A DNA stretch of 64,000 nt. Origin: Volvox africanus. Lineage: Eukaryota > Chlorophyta > Chlorophyceae > Chlamydomonadales > Volvocaceae. This document shows, piece by piece, positions 11,948 to 41,000 of this stretch. The notes beneath the pieces are model-generated. The model was not told where the DNA came from. It saw nothing but the letters and a program-made list of their open reading frames with translations, and searched no databases. Made by a program: the position numbers and the translations under genes. Where the stretch lies: assembly GCA_030268105.1 (NCBI GenBank), contig BSDZ01000078.1:3399001-3463000 (forward strand), written 5' to 3'. Numbering within the stretch: position 1 is the stretch's first letter; every line of letters starts with the position of its first letter.

Positions 11948-14900
11948 CGCACCCGGATGCGTCCGCACGTAAAGCATCATGTGGGTGTGAGCGGGAGATA
12001 AAACACGGACGGCGGCAGTCTTCATCCGGCAGTCTGGCGTTGTTCGAAGGGGTGCCCAACCCGGGCAACGTCCACATAAGACTAGTGGAGTGGCGCAGGA
12101 GGCAGAGATTTTATATGCAGACGCAATACGGTTCAAACATGCGGCCTCAAATGTATGTACGGGCGTCTCCTAGGTTTTACTAGTTGCACCTTGCAATGGT
12201 CACTTGTTCTGACGTCAGCGTTCATACAGGCGCACAGCTGGACAGGACAAGGTACTGAGCGAATTTCCCGATTGATTGTTATTGATTTTCATTCAGCCGA
12301 CTCGTCAGTAAGGGGAGCAAGTAGGGGCCGGGGAGCGACATCGAAACACACAGCTCTGAACGGCGAAGTGGTTTTGAACGGGCGAGCGCAAGGCCATCAA
12401 GGAATCTCCTTGCCAACGTATGCTTTTGGCTTGATGGGCGGGCGGCCGGTTGTATTGGGGTAGATGAGTTCACGAGAGATTTAGCAAATGCTGCACGCGC
12501 TGTGGGGATGAATGGTGAACCATTCATGGTGGTGCTGGAGCTCTAGTTTTGCATCTTCCGGGAATTAGCGTCGTCGGTCTCAGCGAGACTCGAAATGCGC
12601 CGAAATTCCGGTACAGCTTACGTCCTCAAATTATAAATAGACTTCCTGGTTAGGTTGGTGTGTACTCTGAACGGAGATTTCGCCTAGCGACTCGGTTTCT
12701 CTCGGAATACCTACTCTCTTATATCACATTTAACAAGACGGATGGTACACGGGATTTAGATCTAAAGCCGTCCTTGGATTTCAGATCTTCATTATCTACC
12801 TTGACATCGGTTGCCCAGGTGTGCCCAGCCGCATGGGCATCCTAGCTTACGCACCATTGCCTGATCAAGACGCATGAAAAATACACTGCTGTGACCCCGG
12901 AGCAGCACGGGCGGGCGTCCCATGCCTTTACTATGAGTGAGTGGTCTCTACGGACTGATGCCGTTTCCTCCCCTCCTCCCGCAAACTGCCAAACCCACCC
13001 CCGCGGTGCATCACCTGTCCTAATCCCAGAAATCGCTCCCCCGATGCCATCCCCCTTGATATATTTTTCATCCTTAGTCTCACCCTCTGTCCCCCGCAAC
13101 AAGGCTTGGCTTCTCTCATCCATATCAACGAGCTCTATCGGGCTGGGTAGTTACCCGAGCGTAAGGAGGGATTGCCTGAGTGAAAAGAAGCGTGTACAAC
13201 GGCCTTGTACGGTGAGCAAATTCCACGGGGTTTATTGGGCCCCACTATACTGCATGGAAGCTGCCCACAAAGCCCGTCAATTAAACATATGCCATGCAGG
13301 ATTTTAAACATAGACATACGTGAACAAATTAGCTTGTACCAGCGGCAGGTCCGCTGCTCGTCACCCCGGACCTGTTTAGCCGTTCACGGACTGCTTGACA
13401 TACACATCCTCCACGCGCATCTGGTCCTCTTCGTTCCCCTCTGCATGTCATATAGCTTAGCCTATCTGGAAGTCCATTTTATCCACGGCCTTCGGAGTCA
13501 TACGGAGAAAAATTCACGGAACAAGCGGAGTTCGAAGCAATCAACTTCACGCCGCGACCGCAAATATACCCCTACGCTCGCACCCCGGCACTTGCCTGTC
13601 CCCTGCCTGACCAGGGGTTCTCGGCCATCTTTCCGTTTTCTCCCGAAAAATGACACTTGGCAATCAAATGTCGTGCTGCAATGTATGCTGTAACATGGGT
13701 ATACCAATAAATTAGCAATATGACCAAATATGCACCGCATTGCTTCTCCTGAGGGGCGCAGGATGGCCGTAACACCCACGGCTGCAGCGCCGCTGCACAT
13801 CACGCGGTCATGCGTGAGGCGTAAAGGTCACAATTAAAGAGGGGGCTAACTCCGGGACCGCACGTGCGGCATGGAAGACTAGGGCGGCGACGAATGTCAA
13901 CAATGGACGTGATGTCAGTGGGCCCACCGGGTCTTGTGATGTGTGCGTCGGGCCACACAATCTTGAATAATTATATAATACGTGCCATTTTGCACGTTGA
14001 CTCCCCATACAGACACCCCATATCCGCCGCCCACCTAATGGGGAATAGCCAAGAGTTAATGGTTGCTATCTCGACCAAGTACCAGACGACTTATGGAACG
14101 CGCTCAATGCCGAACGCGCACGTCCATAACGGCAAAGCAATTATGGGCAGCACCACCACACTTTTGTCGCAAGACTTTTGTCACACATCGTCACACGCAA
14201 TAAACCTGCGACTCAATCTTCCGGCACTTAGGATCTGTGGATCCATAAAAGAACACAAGTTATTGTTCAATGAGATTAATAAATATATTTCTACGCGCAA
14301 GCAGCCGCAGCCTTAATTCCCTACCGTTCAGCCATCGGAACGTGCAGCTCCCCTAATTCGACTACTACCGTTACTTATGGACTTCCAATAACGGCCGCAG
14401 CAGTAGCAACAATGTCGGCAACCATACAACAGCGTAGAGGCTTGCATTGAGTGCTTTGCCAAAGTCCAGACATAACACACACATAAACATAAACACAAAT
14501 ATGCGCCGTTACGAGCAAGATGGCCTGGCATCTGCAAGCTTTCACAATACACAACTGCTTACTAGGTATTCAGGGTTGGTGGTTTTCCAACCCTTTGAAA
14601 CTACCTTGCTTTTGATTAGAATCGCCTTGGAACTTCATTGTACGAAAAGCATATTTCGAGGAAAAACCCATGCTGTCTGTGCTTACAAGCTTCCCGGGGT
14701 TCTCCCCAATCACTTCACATGTACCTGGCCGTATCCTACATGTTGCGGTTGACGTCCTATATCATTGTTTTGCACAAGCCCCATGACCGCAGCACAAATA
14801 CTAACTATGCACCAGTTTATGAAGGGCATCAATTCTTTTGTGCGATACCTCACAGCAGCTTACGCTCCCTTTCCCATGCTCTGTTTTTTCCAATAAGCTT

Positions 14901-15246
14901 CTAAGACCCAAAGCTGGTTGATGGGCGATCTGCCCAGTGACACTGCCATGCAGCCGCGGCAGACGACAAACCACGTGCACAGCAGGACGTTCTATGACAC
15001 GAGCGGTGCAACGGCTGCTCCCAGTCGGATGGCAGCACCCCTGGAACAGCATCTCCCGCCATTACTTACAGCATCTCCAATGGCTTTGTCACAAGGCAGG
15101 TCGTTGGCGACTGTACCTTTCTTATCTGTCAAAATCTTGTACCTCCCCCACCCTCCAACGCTAACCTTGGAATGGCACTGCTGGTGGGAACAAGGCACTG
15201 AATGCCTATCCCCAAAAATCCATATTGGCGCCTATTGGAAAGGTAT
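11948..15246. other. Gene-poor stretch between POLH and the cyclase gene
   Basis: About 3.3 kb with mixed base composition. No frame shows family similarity. It should hold the POLH 3' UTR on the left and the cyclase 3' UTR on the right, where a reverse-strand TGTAA (TTACA at 15066-15070) lies about 180 bases past the cyclase stop. One 65-base piece at 13376-13440 on the minus strand reads like a terminal exon but stands alone. Confidence 0.5.
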
Positions 15247-32050
<16,804 letters not shown>

Positions 32051-34407
32051 GGGTCAGGCTTCTTTCCCTACCTAAGGTAGACGCAAAACTGTCCAGCTCC
32101 AAGACATTCAGTGCCAGCATTAAAGCCCTGCGATAAATCAGAATGACCTGTCATGGCTACAATTGTTGTCAGGTCTCACAGCTCCGATTCCTACTCGCCT
32201 GAGACACCACCAACGTAGAAGGTAAGGAACAGTTAGAAGCTCAGGTCGGATACACTCTGAGAAGTGCTGGGTTGAAAGCATGACTGGAGGGCTGGAGGAC
32301 TGGAGGGCTAGAGGCCTGCCGAACTCCGTAAGCACATATCGATAACCTGTCGAGGTAAATAACATTATTAAAGAAATTAAACAGCACGACAATTTTATTA
32401 TTTGCATAACGCTTGTGCAGAGGAAGCTGACAATGTCGTATACCTCGACAGCATTTTAACCCGACTGTACGGAGGCTGTTTTGCGCTTCGCTCATCCTGC
32501 ATTAATAAAATTAATTATTGATATTATTTGAAAAAGATATGCGTGCTGCGTGAGAGTTGCTTGTAGTTACTTTGCTCCCTGCCTACCTCGTCGCTACCTC
32601 GCCAACTGGCAGTAGGTAACGATGGTAATCTTGGCTACCAAATCGATGAAGTTAATTAATTTCTTCAATTTCCTACCAGTAAATAAATCGCCTAGTAAAG
32701 TGCATGGATCTCCACACCCTCGTCATCTCAATATCTGTATCCATTACTATTGCATCGCGATAACGTAGCTGAAGATCTAATTCAGAAATATTATAATTTA
32801 TCATATTGTACAACTGTAAAAACATCTGAAAGACCAGAGCTGCCGACAGTCAGACACCTGACTAAACGCTAGCGCTGGCTTTGCTTGTCCTGATGGGTGC
32901 TCATGCCTTTCCTTTTTCCGGCTTCGCCATACGCACGAACTAACTGACAGTTTATTCAACTGCAGCTCTGGGATGCTCCATGATGCTGTATTATCGGTAC
33001 ATGCAAGTTGCAAGTTGCATGGTATACCGGTAAGCCACGACGTTGTTGATACAAAGTGACTTTACAATTTTTTGTGCAAGTCGACGTGGAGAGATGCAAA
33101 GAAATGGCAAGAACGCATACATGGATAGGTTCCTTTGTACGCATTAATAGAGGCTTTGAAGGGTATGGATGGATGCAGACTCGAGCAGGCTTCCCTTCCA
33201 AAAGAAGTTCACTTCATAGACGATTGTACAGGAATGCGTCTTAGATTCATCACGTCGATGCATTAAGGAGATGACATAGATGTTCTCCATCCGGACTGAC
33301 GGAATATTAATGCCTCAACGGGCCACTGCGGGACCTAACTTAGAACCTGTCGGTTTTGCTAACTGTTGTCGTGCAGATTCCATAGAGTGCCTGGAGGTAA
33401 CAACCACGTGTGCAAGTGAGAAAGAGGTGCCGTTAGTTTTTGGGGTACGAAGTGTAACGCATGGGGGATAATAACGTAACGAACATTAGCCGTTACTATG
33501 TATTATTCTATACATGCTTGGCCGGATTCCGCACATGCCCGCATACCATCGCGTCCTCACAACCTAAGACTTGCAGCAATGCGCCGGGTGCACGGAGCGG
33601 GTCCCCCTAGGGGGTTAGCTTCACGCGAGGAGCGGGTACCGCTTGAGGCACCCCATTCGCCCCTGCGCCGCTACCGCCGAAGTCAGAAAATGCCACATCT
33701 TGGTGCGAAGTCACGTTAGCTTTCAACAGAGCGATGCAGCTGGTAGCAGCGCCATGGGCTAGCCACACATGCAGGAATTAATCACGCACCGTTTGCATGT
33801 TTGCCCATGACGCCCTTCAACTGCCTTACCAGTCCTGCAGGATCCAACAAGAACTGACTTAATCATGCGACTGCATAGGGCACAGCTGCATCGCAAGGTT
33901 CTAGAGATGGAAGCTAGAAAGTCCCAACCTCCCTCTCCCCGGTGTCCGTCTGTCCGATCACCATTTCCTTCCCATCTCGCTCCTTTTCAGTTCCCTCTGG
34001 ATGTGTCAGGCTGCAGCTTCAAGAGCAATCACAGCTACCACCACAGCCGCCAGCATCACCGCCCTAGTTTCTCTCTCCGCTCCTCAAGTCTGGCATCATT
34101 TCTCAGGTTGCAGACCTTCACGACCACCATCTCACTGCAGGCTAGCTGTCGACCTCAACCTCATCCTCAACTGCAGCTTTATCCACAGTGTGGTGAGATA
34201 TGCATGCAGCTCGTCCCGCGTTCAGCTGTCCTCCAGGCCACGTGGTGCAGCTCCTGTAGGCATGTTAAAAGACATGTTCAAATAACGGCCGGAAGGGGAT
34301 ACCCCATCTGATTCTTCAATGAAGAGCGCAAACATCCGGGGTTCAACGAAGTAGTAGTGGAAGTGCGCTCCAGATTTGAAGTAAGATCCAGGGGGCCACC
34401 CCATTCA
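32051..34407. other. Intergenic: upstream of the cyclase gene, downstream of RbcX
   Basis: About 2.4 kb, partly AT-rich (32.3-32.8 kb). No frame shows family similarity or splice-consistent coding. On the minus strand it holds the cyclase promoter on the left and the RbcX 3' UTR on the right. No specific regulatory site recognised. Confidence 0.5.
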
Positions 34408-36504
34408 TCAAGCTGGCGTCGTGCCAGATGCTTCGTCAACCGCCTGAGGAACACCAGCCGAGGGACCGGGGCCATCCAGGTGGGTGTCGGGAGTGGGCGA
34501 TTTGAGGGTCTCGGCGCCGTTACCAGTGCTCCCGGTTGCATCCGAACCGGTACCGCTGCTTGCGGTGACGCCCTCATTCACCCTCGGGGGCTCAGGGTTG
34601 GAGGTGGCCTCACTACCGCCGCCGCTGCCGCTGCCGGCTGGCCCCAGTCCTGAATGAACTTCAAGACTGGTTGGCATCGCCGACAAATCAGGTGAAGCAG
34701 CGCTAGAGCTGATGCTGTCAGCGGCGCCATCTTCGTCGGTGCCATTAGCAGCGGCCGATCGCCAGCCTGCCAGGGAGCGGGAACTGGCGGCCGCCTCATC
34801 CTCGCCTTCCGCCAGGGAGGCCGCGAGGCTGGCGGCGGCGAATTGCCGCATGAGCTTGGTGTTAGCAGCTCGCATGTCCTGATAGCGCAACGTAAATCGC
34901 GATAATACTTTGAGCATCGACCGGTGTGTGGCATGTGGGAGTCAGACCCTGTGTAAGAAAAAGCACCTCAACTCAGGCTTATATAAACACCTCATTAAGC
35001 GGAATGGCAGCCGATAAATCATGCTCTTTCAATAGGGCAATAGGGCATAAACTTGTCGCACATACGCATCTCATAAACTTGTCGCACATGCACATCATAT
35101 AGGCACAGAGATGACCCATGATGACTGCTGTCCATGCAGCTCTCTGTACAATCTGTTGGCCACTGCGCCGGGCGAGCACCTTTTTTGAGACTTGTTGCAG
35201 TTGGCCCCACTCAAACGCCTCATCGCAGTAATGGTCGCGGACCTCCATCAGTCGAAGCCCTACAGCGATAATGGAGCGGGCAGTGCCCAAGAAACCAGTT
35301 TGGCTGATGCATAGTTAGAAGGGCCCTGCTCTCTCGCAATGGCATCCGGAGGTTACCCCCTGACTGTGGACGCTGCTGGTCGTGTGCTGACCCCACAGCT
35401 GTGATCCCCAAGAATGGAATGTGAAACCCAATGGATGTGGATTATGTGGCTCGGCGTTGAGGGCGATTGACCGCGGTCACCAAGATACCACACAGATTTT
35501 AAGAGCAGCGCAGCGATGCATGGGCGGATGGGCGCACAGCGATGGCACACAATTTCCTTCCAAAGCGCACCCAGGGACGTGTTTTGTCGCATGAGCTGAG
35601 CCAGCCATTCATCTCCATCTTTCATGGCCACATTCTGAAGGAAATTGTGAAGGTCAGTGGCGGCCTGGGAGTCGTAGGCGCCCAGCGCGCCACGTCCCGA
35701 GCCCTCCAGCTGAGCCAGCACAATTCTGTGAAGCAGCCGGGGCCGGGGCCGCAGTAGGAACAGGGACAATTATAGCAACAGGGGCAGCAGTAGCAGCGCC
35801 CGGAGTAGCAAGAGCCGACGCACGGGCCGCCTTTATGTTGGCGCAACAGCACCGGGTTACGGACAGTACACAGTCCAGTTAATTGTGATACGAACAACGT
35901 CTGAAGGATAGCAATCGCAACGAGGGACGCGGGGCATCTGAGATTCACAACAGGTCGCACATTGGCAGGGCAGCTGCGCGACGTGGCAAGGCGACCAAGC
36001 AACCGCCTGGGGGACCAGGACGAAAAAACGAACACACGCGGTGTGAACTTATTGCACGTGTATGTCATTCCAGGACACGTATTCGGTTGCATGGACTCTA
36101 TCAAGTCTGCTACCGCACTGTCACTGACCGTCTATCAGACGGTCAGGTTCTGCCAGCTGTATCCTACTGGATTTGGCTCCATAACAGAATGGAGCTCATA
36201 GCGGTTAAGTTATATTGGGATTGGCCTTGTAATCCGTATGCCATTCGCATGAGGTCTACCTCACAGTGCTGGCCTTGCCGACAGCCTTCGCCCTCCCCCC
36301 TCACCTGGCTGCAATGAATGTGAAGAATGTCCGAAGTATCCCTGCCGCCTTTCGCTCTGGGCTCTGGCCCCCGAAGCTATCCGATGGCACGTACACGCCT
36401 CCCTTGGCGCGGACGTCCCGACGGACAGCAGGCACTGTGCGGGCGACCAGCCCAGCGCGCCTACCGTGGGCTGGCGCGCCACAAAAAACCCACATTGGTC
36501 GCAT
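34408..36504 (-). CDS. RBCX2: RbcX type II, Rubisco assembly chaperone
   Basis: Four exons: 36504-36305, 35725-35571, 35259-35180 and 34878-34408; 301 residues. RbcX is a homodimeric helical chaperone that holds the C-terminal peptide of Rubisco large subunits during L8 assembly in the plastid. The first about 35 residues (MRPMWVFCGAPAHGRRAGLV...) are Arg/Ala-rich and look like a chloroplast transit peptide. The core matches plant RbcX-II: VYVPSDSFGGQSPERKAAGI, TFFTFIAARIVLAQLEG, DEWLAQLMRQNTS, LRLMEVRDHYCDEAFEWGQL and MRAANTKLMRQF. ATG at 36504 is the first in-frame Met ahead of the core; a TTG upstream is ignored. Two oddities: the loop between LMRQNTS and LRLMEVR is a few residues shorter than in Arabidopsis, and after the core comes a tail of about 135 residues rich in Ser, Gly, Ala and Thr. 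Confidence 0.93.
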
Positions 36505-38045
36505 TTCAACCTTCAATGAATAAATTAACTTAGGGCCTTTATCGTGTGATGAAGGTCACCGACCTCAGCTCAACGCCGTTTTCGAATGCATTATTCAACA
36601 AGCTTAAATTTGATGTTTTCAATAAAGAATTTAATATCCTGAAACATGAACGTGTTTTGCAGGTTGTGCCAACCCTGGGATAACCGAACATTTCTAATGT
36701 CTAACGCCCCTATGAAACCTACAACACAATCGGCACGTCTGTTTTGTAGGTCTTTTAAACATTAACGTCAATAAAAATGTCTAAAATTCATATTACGTTC
36801 AATCAAGCGATATGTGACCCCCTGGGAAACTGCGACCCCCGGGTCGCGTCCTAAACTGAGGCGACTCACAGCCCCAATGCATTACGACGAAGCTTACCTG
36901 ATAGTATCTTACATGTAGGATTGGTCAAAGCTCAACTGTCGTCGGTGGTCGCTGCTGGATTCACCTAGAAGGAAATGCCATTGATTCAACGACGAGGTCT
37001 TTGCTAAATCCTGAAGAAGGTATCTTGCCGAAAACTGAGATGTGCACCAGGTGCCTCTTGGCAGGGGCCGAACTATCTTCCAGTCCATTACTAGTACAGC
37101 TATCACGATGTACAGCCACTGTAACCGTATCACCGCCTTATCTCTATCAATTATAGCCCCTGGATGAGGCTGGAGCTATAGTACCTTTGCACTTCTTTGG
37201 AGCAGAAGTGGCAGGTTCAAAGGCATGTGTAAAGGGACGTGCATATGGACAGCGTGGCACATGGCAAGGTGGCAATAAATTGGGCATTTGACATTGAATC
37301 CGGTGTCGTGGCCTTTTAATATTGTGGTTGCGGATTGAAGACTGCACTGGGATTGTCGACCTTTCACCACGCGCAGGTTGCGACGGACAAGGGCATGTGC
37401 GAACGTCACGAAGCCGCTCCTTAGCATAAACTTAGGACGAGCCAGTCGCCAGCTGGGAAAACGCCCCTCCCCATGCCGACAGTCAGTACGCTGCCGACCG
37501 CGAAACCAATCTAGGAAGCATTACTCAAGAGAGAACGATACTATCCGTCAATTTGTGAATGCACCGCCACCTTCCAAGTCTTTCCACGTAATCTTTCTAT
37601 CAACTGCATCCCCCAACCTTGGCTCTGCCCGTGCCCAGTAGATCTGTTCCGGTGAGTGGATTGCTAACCCTGCAACACCGGCGGGGTTCCCAGACTGCGT
37701 GTAATGAAAAAGAGTTGGCGCTTCAGCTGTTATGTCCCATCTACAATCCTAGGCCTACACTTCCTCCCTGCTGCTCCCGTTATCCGTTGCCTCCTCCCTC
37801 TCCTTAAAGTTAATTTCTAACTTAAGCTGCCTGCGCTGGACTTAGCGTGCTGCGTTAACCATAAAAGCTGTACGACGGGAGTGTGTCTATCCTCTGATCC
37901 GCCATATTCGAACTATTTTCGCCTTAGGCTGCCTTGCCCCGGTGTTGAACGACCTCAGTTAAACTCCCCGTCACCACATTAACACACGAACCACTTCGCA
38001 GTGGTTCTGGAAGATCAACCCTGAATCTTCATCCCTAACCTGCCG
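36505..38045. other. Intergenic between RbcX and the CWF19L1-like gene
   Basis: About 1.5 kb with AT-rich patches (36.55-36.8 kb). No supported coding. It should contain the RbcX promoter/5' UTR and the 3' UTR of the CWF19L1-like gene, both on the minus strand. No element recognised. Confidence 0.5.
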
Positions 38046-41000
38046 CTACTCCCGCCCCTGCCCCACACCCTCCCCTGTCCCGCCATCTTCTGCCTGCTGC
38101 ATGACATCGAACGCCTTGAACAGCTGCCTGAACCGCTCCACCCGCTGCCGCTCCTCCTCGTGGCTGGAGGAACACTGCTTCCAGGAGGCCCGCTCCGGAA
38201 CCCCTGCCAGGTCCGCGAACACCTCCCTGCCCAGAGCCATGGGCCAACGCTCACCTGCATAGCAGCAGCAGCAACAACAGGGACAGTGAATATGACGGAG
38301 ATGAAAGTAGTAACAGCGACAGCAGTAACTGGGGCAGCAGATCTGGGAAGTTACTGTATGGGCTGCGATAATGTCTGCGCCGGCAAAACAGTTGTGGCAC
38401 ACAATCAGCTGCACACCATCAAACGACGGCCGCAGCTGCAGCAGGCGCAAAATCCTCCATCCTCAGCCCGTCCGCCTTGACAAACCCTTTCCTCCATCTT
38501 TTGTCACAATCCAGAAGGGCCCGCAGACCGCACCTCACCCTGCATGAGAGGCCGCACCAATCGTGACCCGTCCGGCAGCAGTGCCATGAAGTATTCTGTA
38601 TCGGCGCCGCCCAGTGCTTGGAGCAGCCGCCGCTGTAGCTCATCCGGCCCCGAACCGCGAGCCGGCGGCGGCAGCAGCTCAAACGTGTAGCCCGCCGTAG
38701 CGGCGGCAGCACGGAAGGCATCCCCAGCGCGCCTGCCGGCCGCGGGCGTGACTCCCACAACATTTATATGACAGTGGTTGCCGCCCTTGGTGCGCAGGTA
38801 TAAGTGGCGCTCGAAGGCTACCAGTTCACGACCCAAGGAGGCGAACATGGCGCGCAGGGCGGAGAGGTACCTGAGCCGCAGTGGTGTGGTCGCGGAGTAG
38901 GGCGGGTGAGGGTGGGCAGGGGGTTAATGGGGATAAAGTGGACGTGACGAGGTCATAAGGTAGTAGCCGGATATGCGTGGAGTTTGACAGTAGGTATGAA
39001 ACTCTATGCATTGCACGTGTGGTATGGGTGGATGGGGGAGCCCAGAGAGGATTGCGAGACATGTTACAGCATGGTGAGCTTGGAGCTAATCAGCATGTGG
39101 GGCTGCGTGGACTTGAGTAGGGTGCAGCGCGTGCGCTGGGTGCGGCTTCCGGCGCCAAGACATCTTACCGGCTCCGATTCCCCAATTCATATTGTCCCTT
39201 ACCAACACCCACTAACCACCTTGATGGCTACCTCGCTGTACGCACACTTCAACGTGATGGTGCATTGATGGCCTGCTCACCTCTCAACTTCCGCAAAGCA
39301 CCGTGGCGACAACGCAACGGACGCTGATAGGTGGTCAATAGGCACAATCAGCACGTGCTCAGGGGTGATGGGACCCTTGTCCACTGCCAGGTACACCTGG
39401 GGTTCAAATGAGGGTAGGGCTGATAAAGAGTGAGTAAATGAAACGGCCATTGTCGCAGAAAATGTTGGCATGAGCAGCAAGGCATCCGTCAACCTGACGT
39501 GGGAGTATTAATTCGAATGACGGGAAGCCCAGCGTCAACGATGCAAGAGTGGACGGAAATCCCCTTTATCATGCGAATCACACATGGCCCATCTCGCTCC
39601 ACCCACCAGCCACCCCGCACCTCCTCCCCAACGCTCGCCACCAGCTCCGTGTCCGCTGCCGCTGAGCCCAGACAAAACCAGCATCCCTCCACGGGCTTGC
39701 CTTGACCACCACCGCCCGCACCGACCTCTGGGGCTTCCGAGGCCCGGCGGTTGCCTCCGGCGGTGCCTAGCGCATTCATCAGAACCCATCCCACCACCAC
39801 ATGGTGGCCATTGGGACACAGTTTGGGAAAGGGGCACAGCGCGAAGAATTGTGGATTCACTTTCATGGGACAGGGAAAGCACACCAGCTGTATGGTGAGG
39901 GGTACAGGAGAGAAGGGAGGGGAAGAGAAGGCAAGGGAAGACGCGCCCACAAGGAGATGCATGTTCAGTGCAGCTGGCATAGGAAAGATATTCCAAATAT
40001 GCCTATCTTAGTTGTGACCCCAGCACCTGTCGTATACCTGACTTATTCACCCCAGATATAAGCACACTGCGGCCAACGCGTATAATATTTATCAACAAAG
40101 TGTGCAGCCGTCTGATGTCATCACGTGCTGCCACCGGGAAGGAGCTGCAGAACCTCCGACCCGAGAAGTGCCGTTCCCCGAACCAATAGCAAGATGAAGT
40201 TGCTAAGGTTGGAAGAAGGACGGTCACAAATTCACCTCCATGCCTGGTAATGACCCGTTGCGAGGTGGCCTGGTGATCCATCCGCACCGATCACCCGATC
40301 CAGCCCCGGGCCCCACCTGCCGTGGAAGGCTCCACGAACACCTGGCGACCGTTGAAGTCGGTGCCGTTTAGTTGCAACGCCCGGTTCGCCTCGTCGCGAC
40401 TGCCGAACTGCACGAACGTGATGTGCTGCACGCGGCCGTCCCGGTGGGTGCCCCGCCACACGTTGGCCACCTGCGGGGAGGAAGGAAGCCGATAGGGACG
40501 CAAGGGGACAGGATGAAGGTGATAGGCTGAAAGGCCAGTAATGCTGCCGGAAGACGGGGAAACGGGCAGAGAGAAAATTGCGAGTGCGATCTCAATAAGG
40601 CTATTTTGCCCCACCCGGACCCCCGAGCTTCATACTTCACGGGTGAATTGATGGCCGGGTATACAGTTTGGGTGCATGGTTTACCTTTATGTCCGGCCCC
40701 CATGCGCCTTCCCTCCGTCCATTGGACCCCACCAATGCCCCAATGCACACCTGCCCGGCCTGCGAGAAGAATGCTGCAATGTCGTTCTCCCCTGCCGCCC
40801 ACGGCACATTCTTGACCGCCACTGTCTTCCAAGGGTCGCGCGGCACATCCGTTCGCCCGGGAATGGGCTGCGGTTGGGCAGCCGCCTCGCGCTTCTGCTT
40901 CTTGGCTTGCTGCCACCGGCTGAACTCTCCCCCAGCGTTCTGCAAGGTCAATGGCGGTTTTGAAAAGTGATCTTTACTGAGGCAACGTACCTCGCAGCAA

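Noticed and set aside
33865..34311. 148-codon plus-strand frame
   Set aside because: His/Ser/Pro-rich with no similarity or splice partners; lies in the flank of RbcX.
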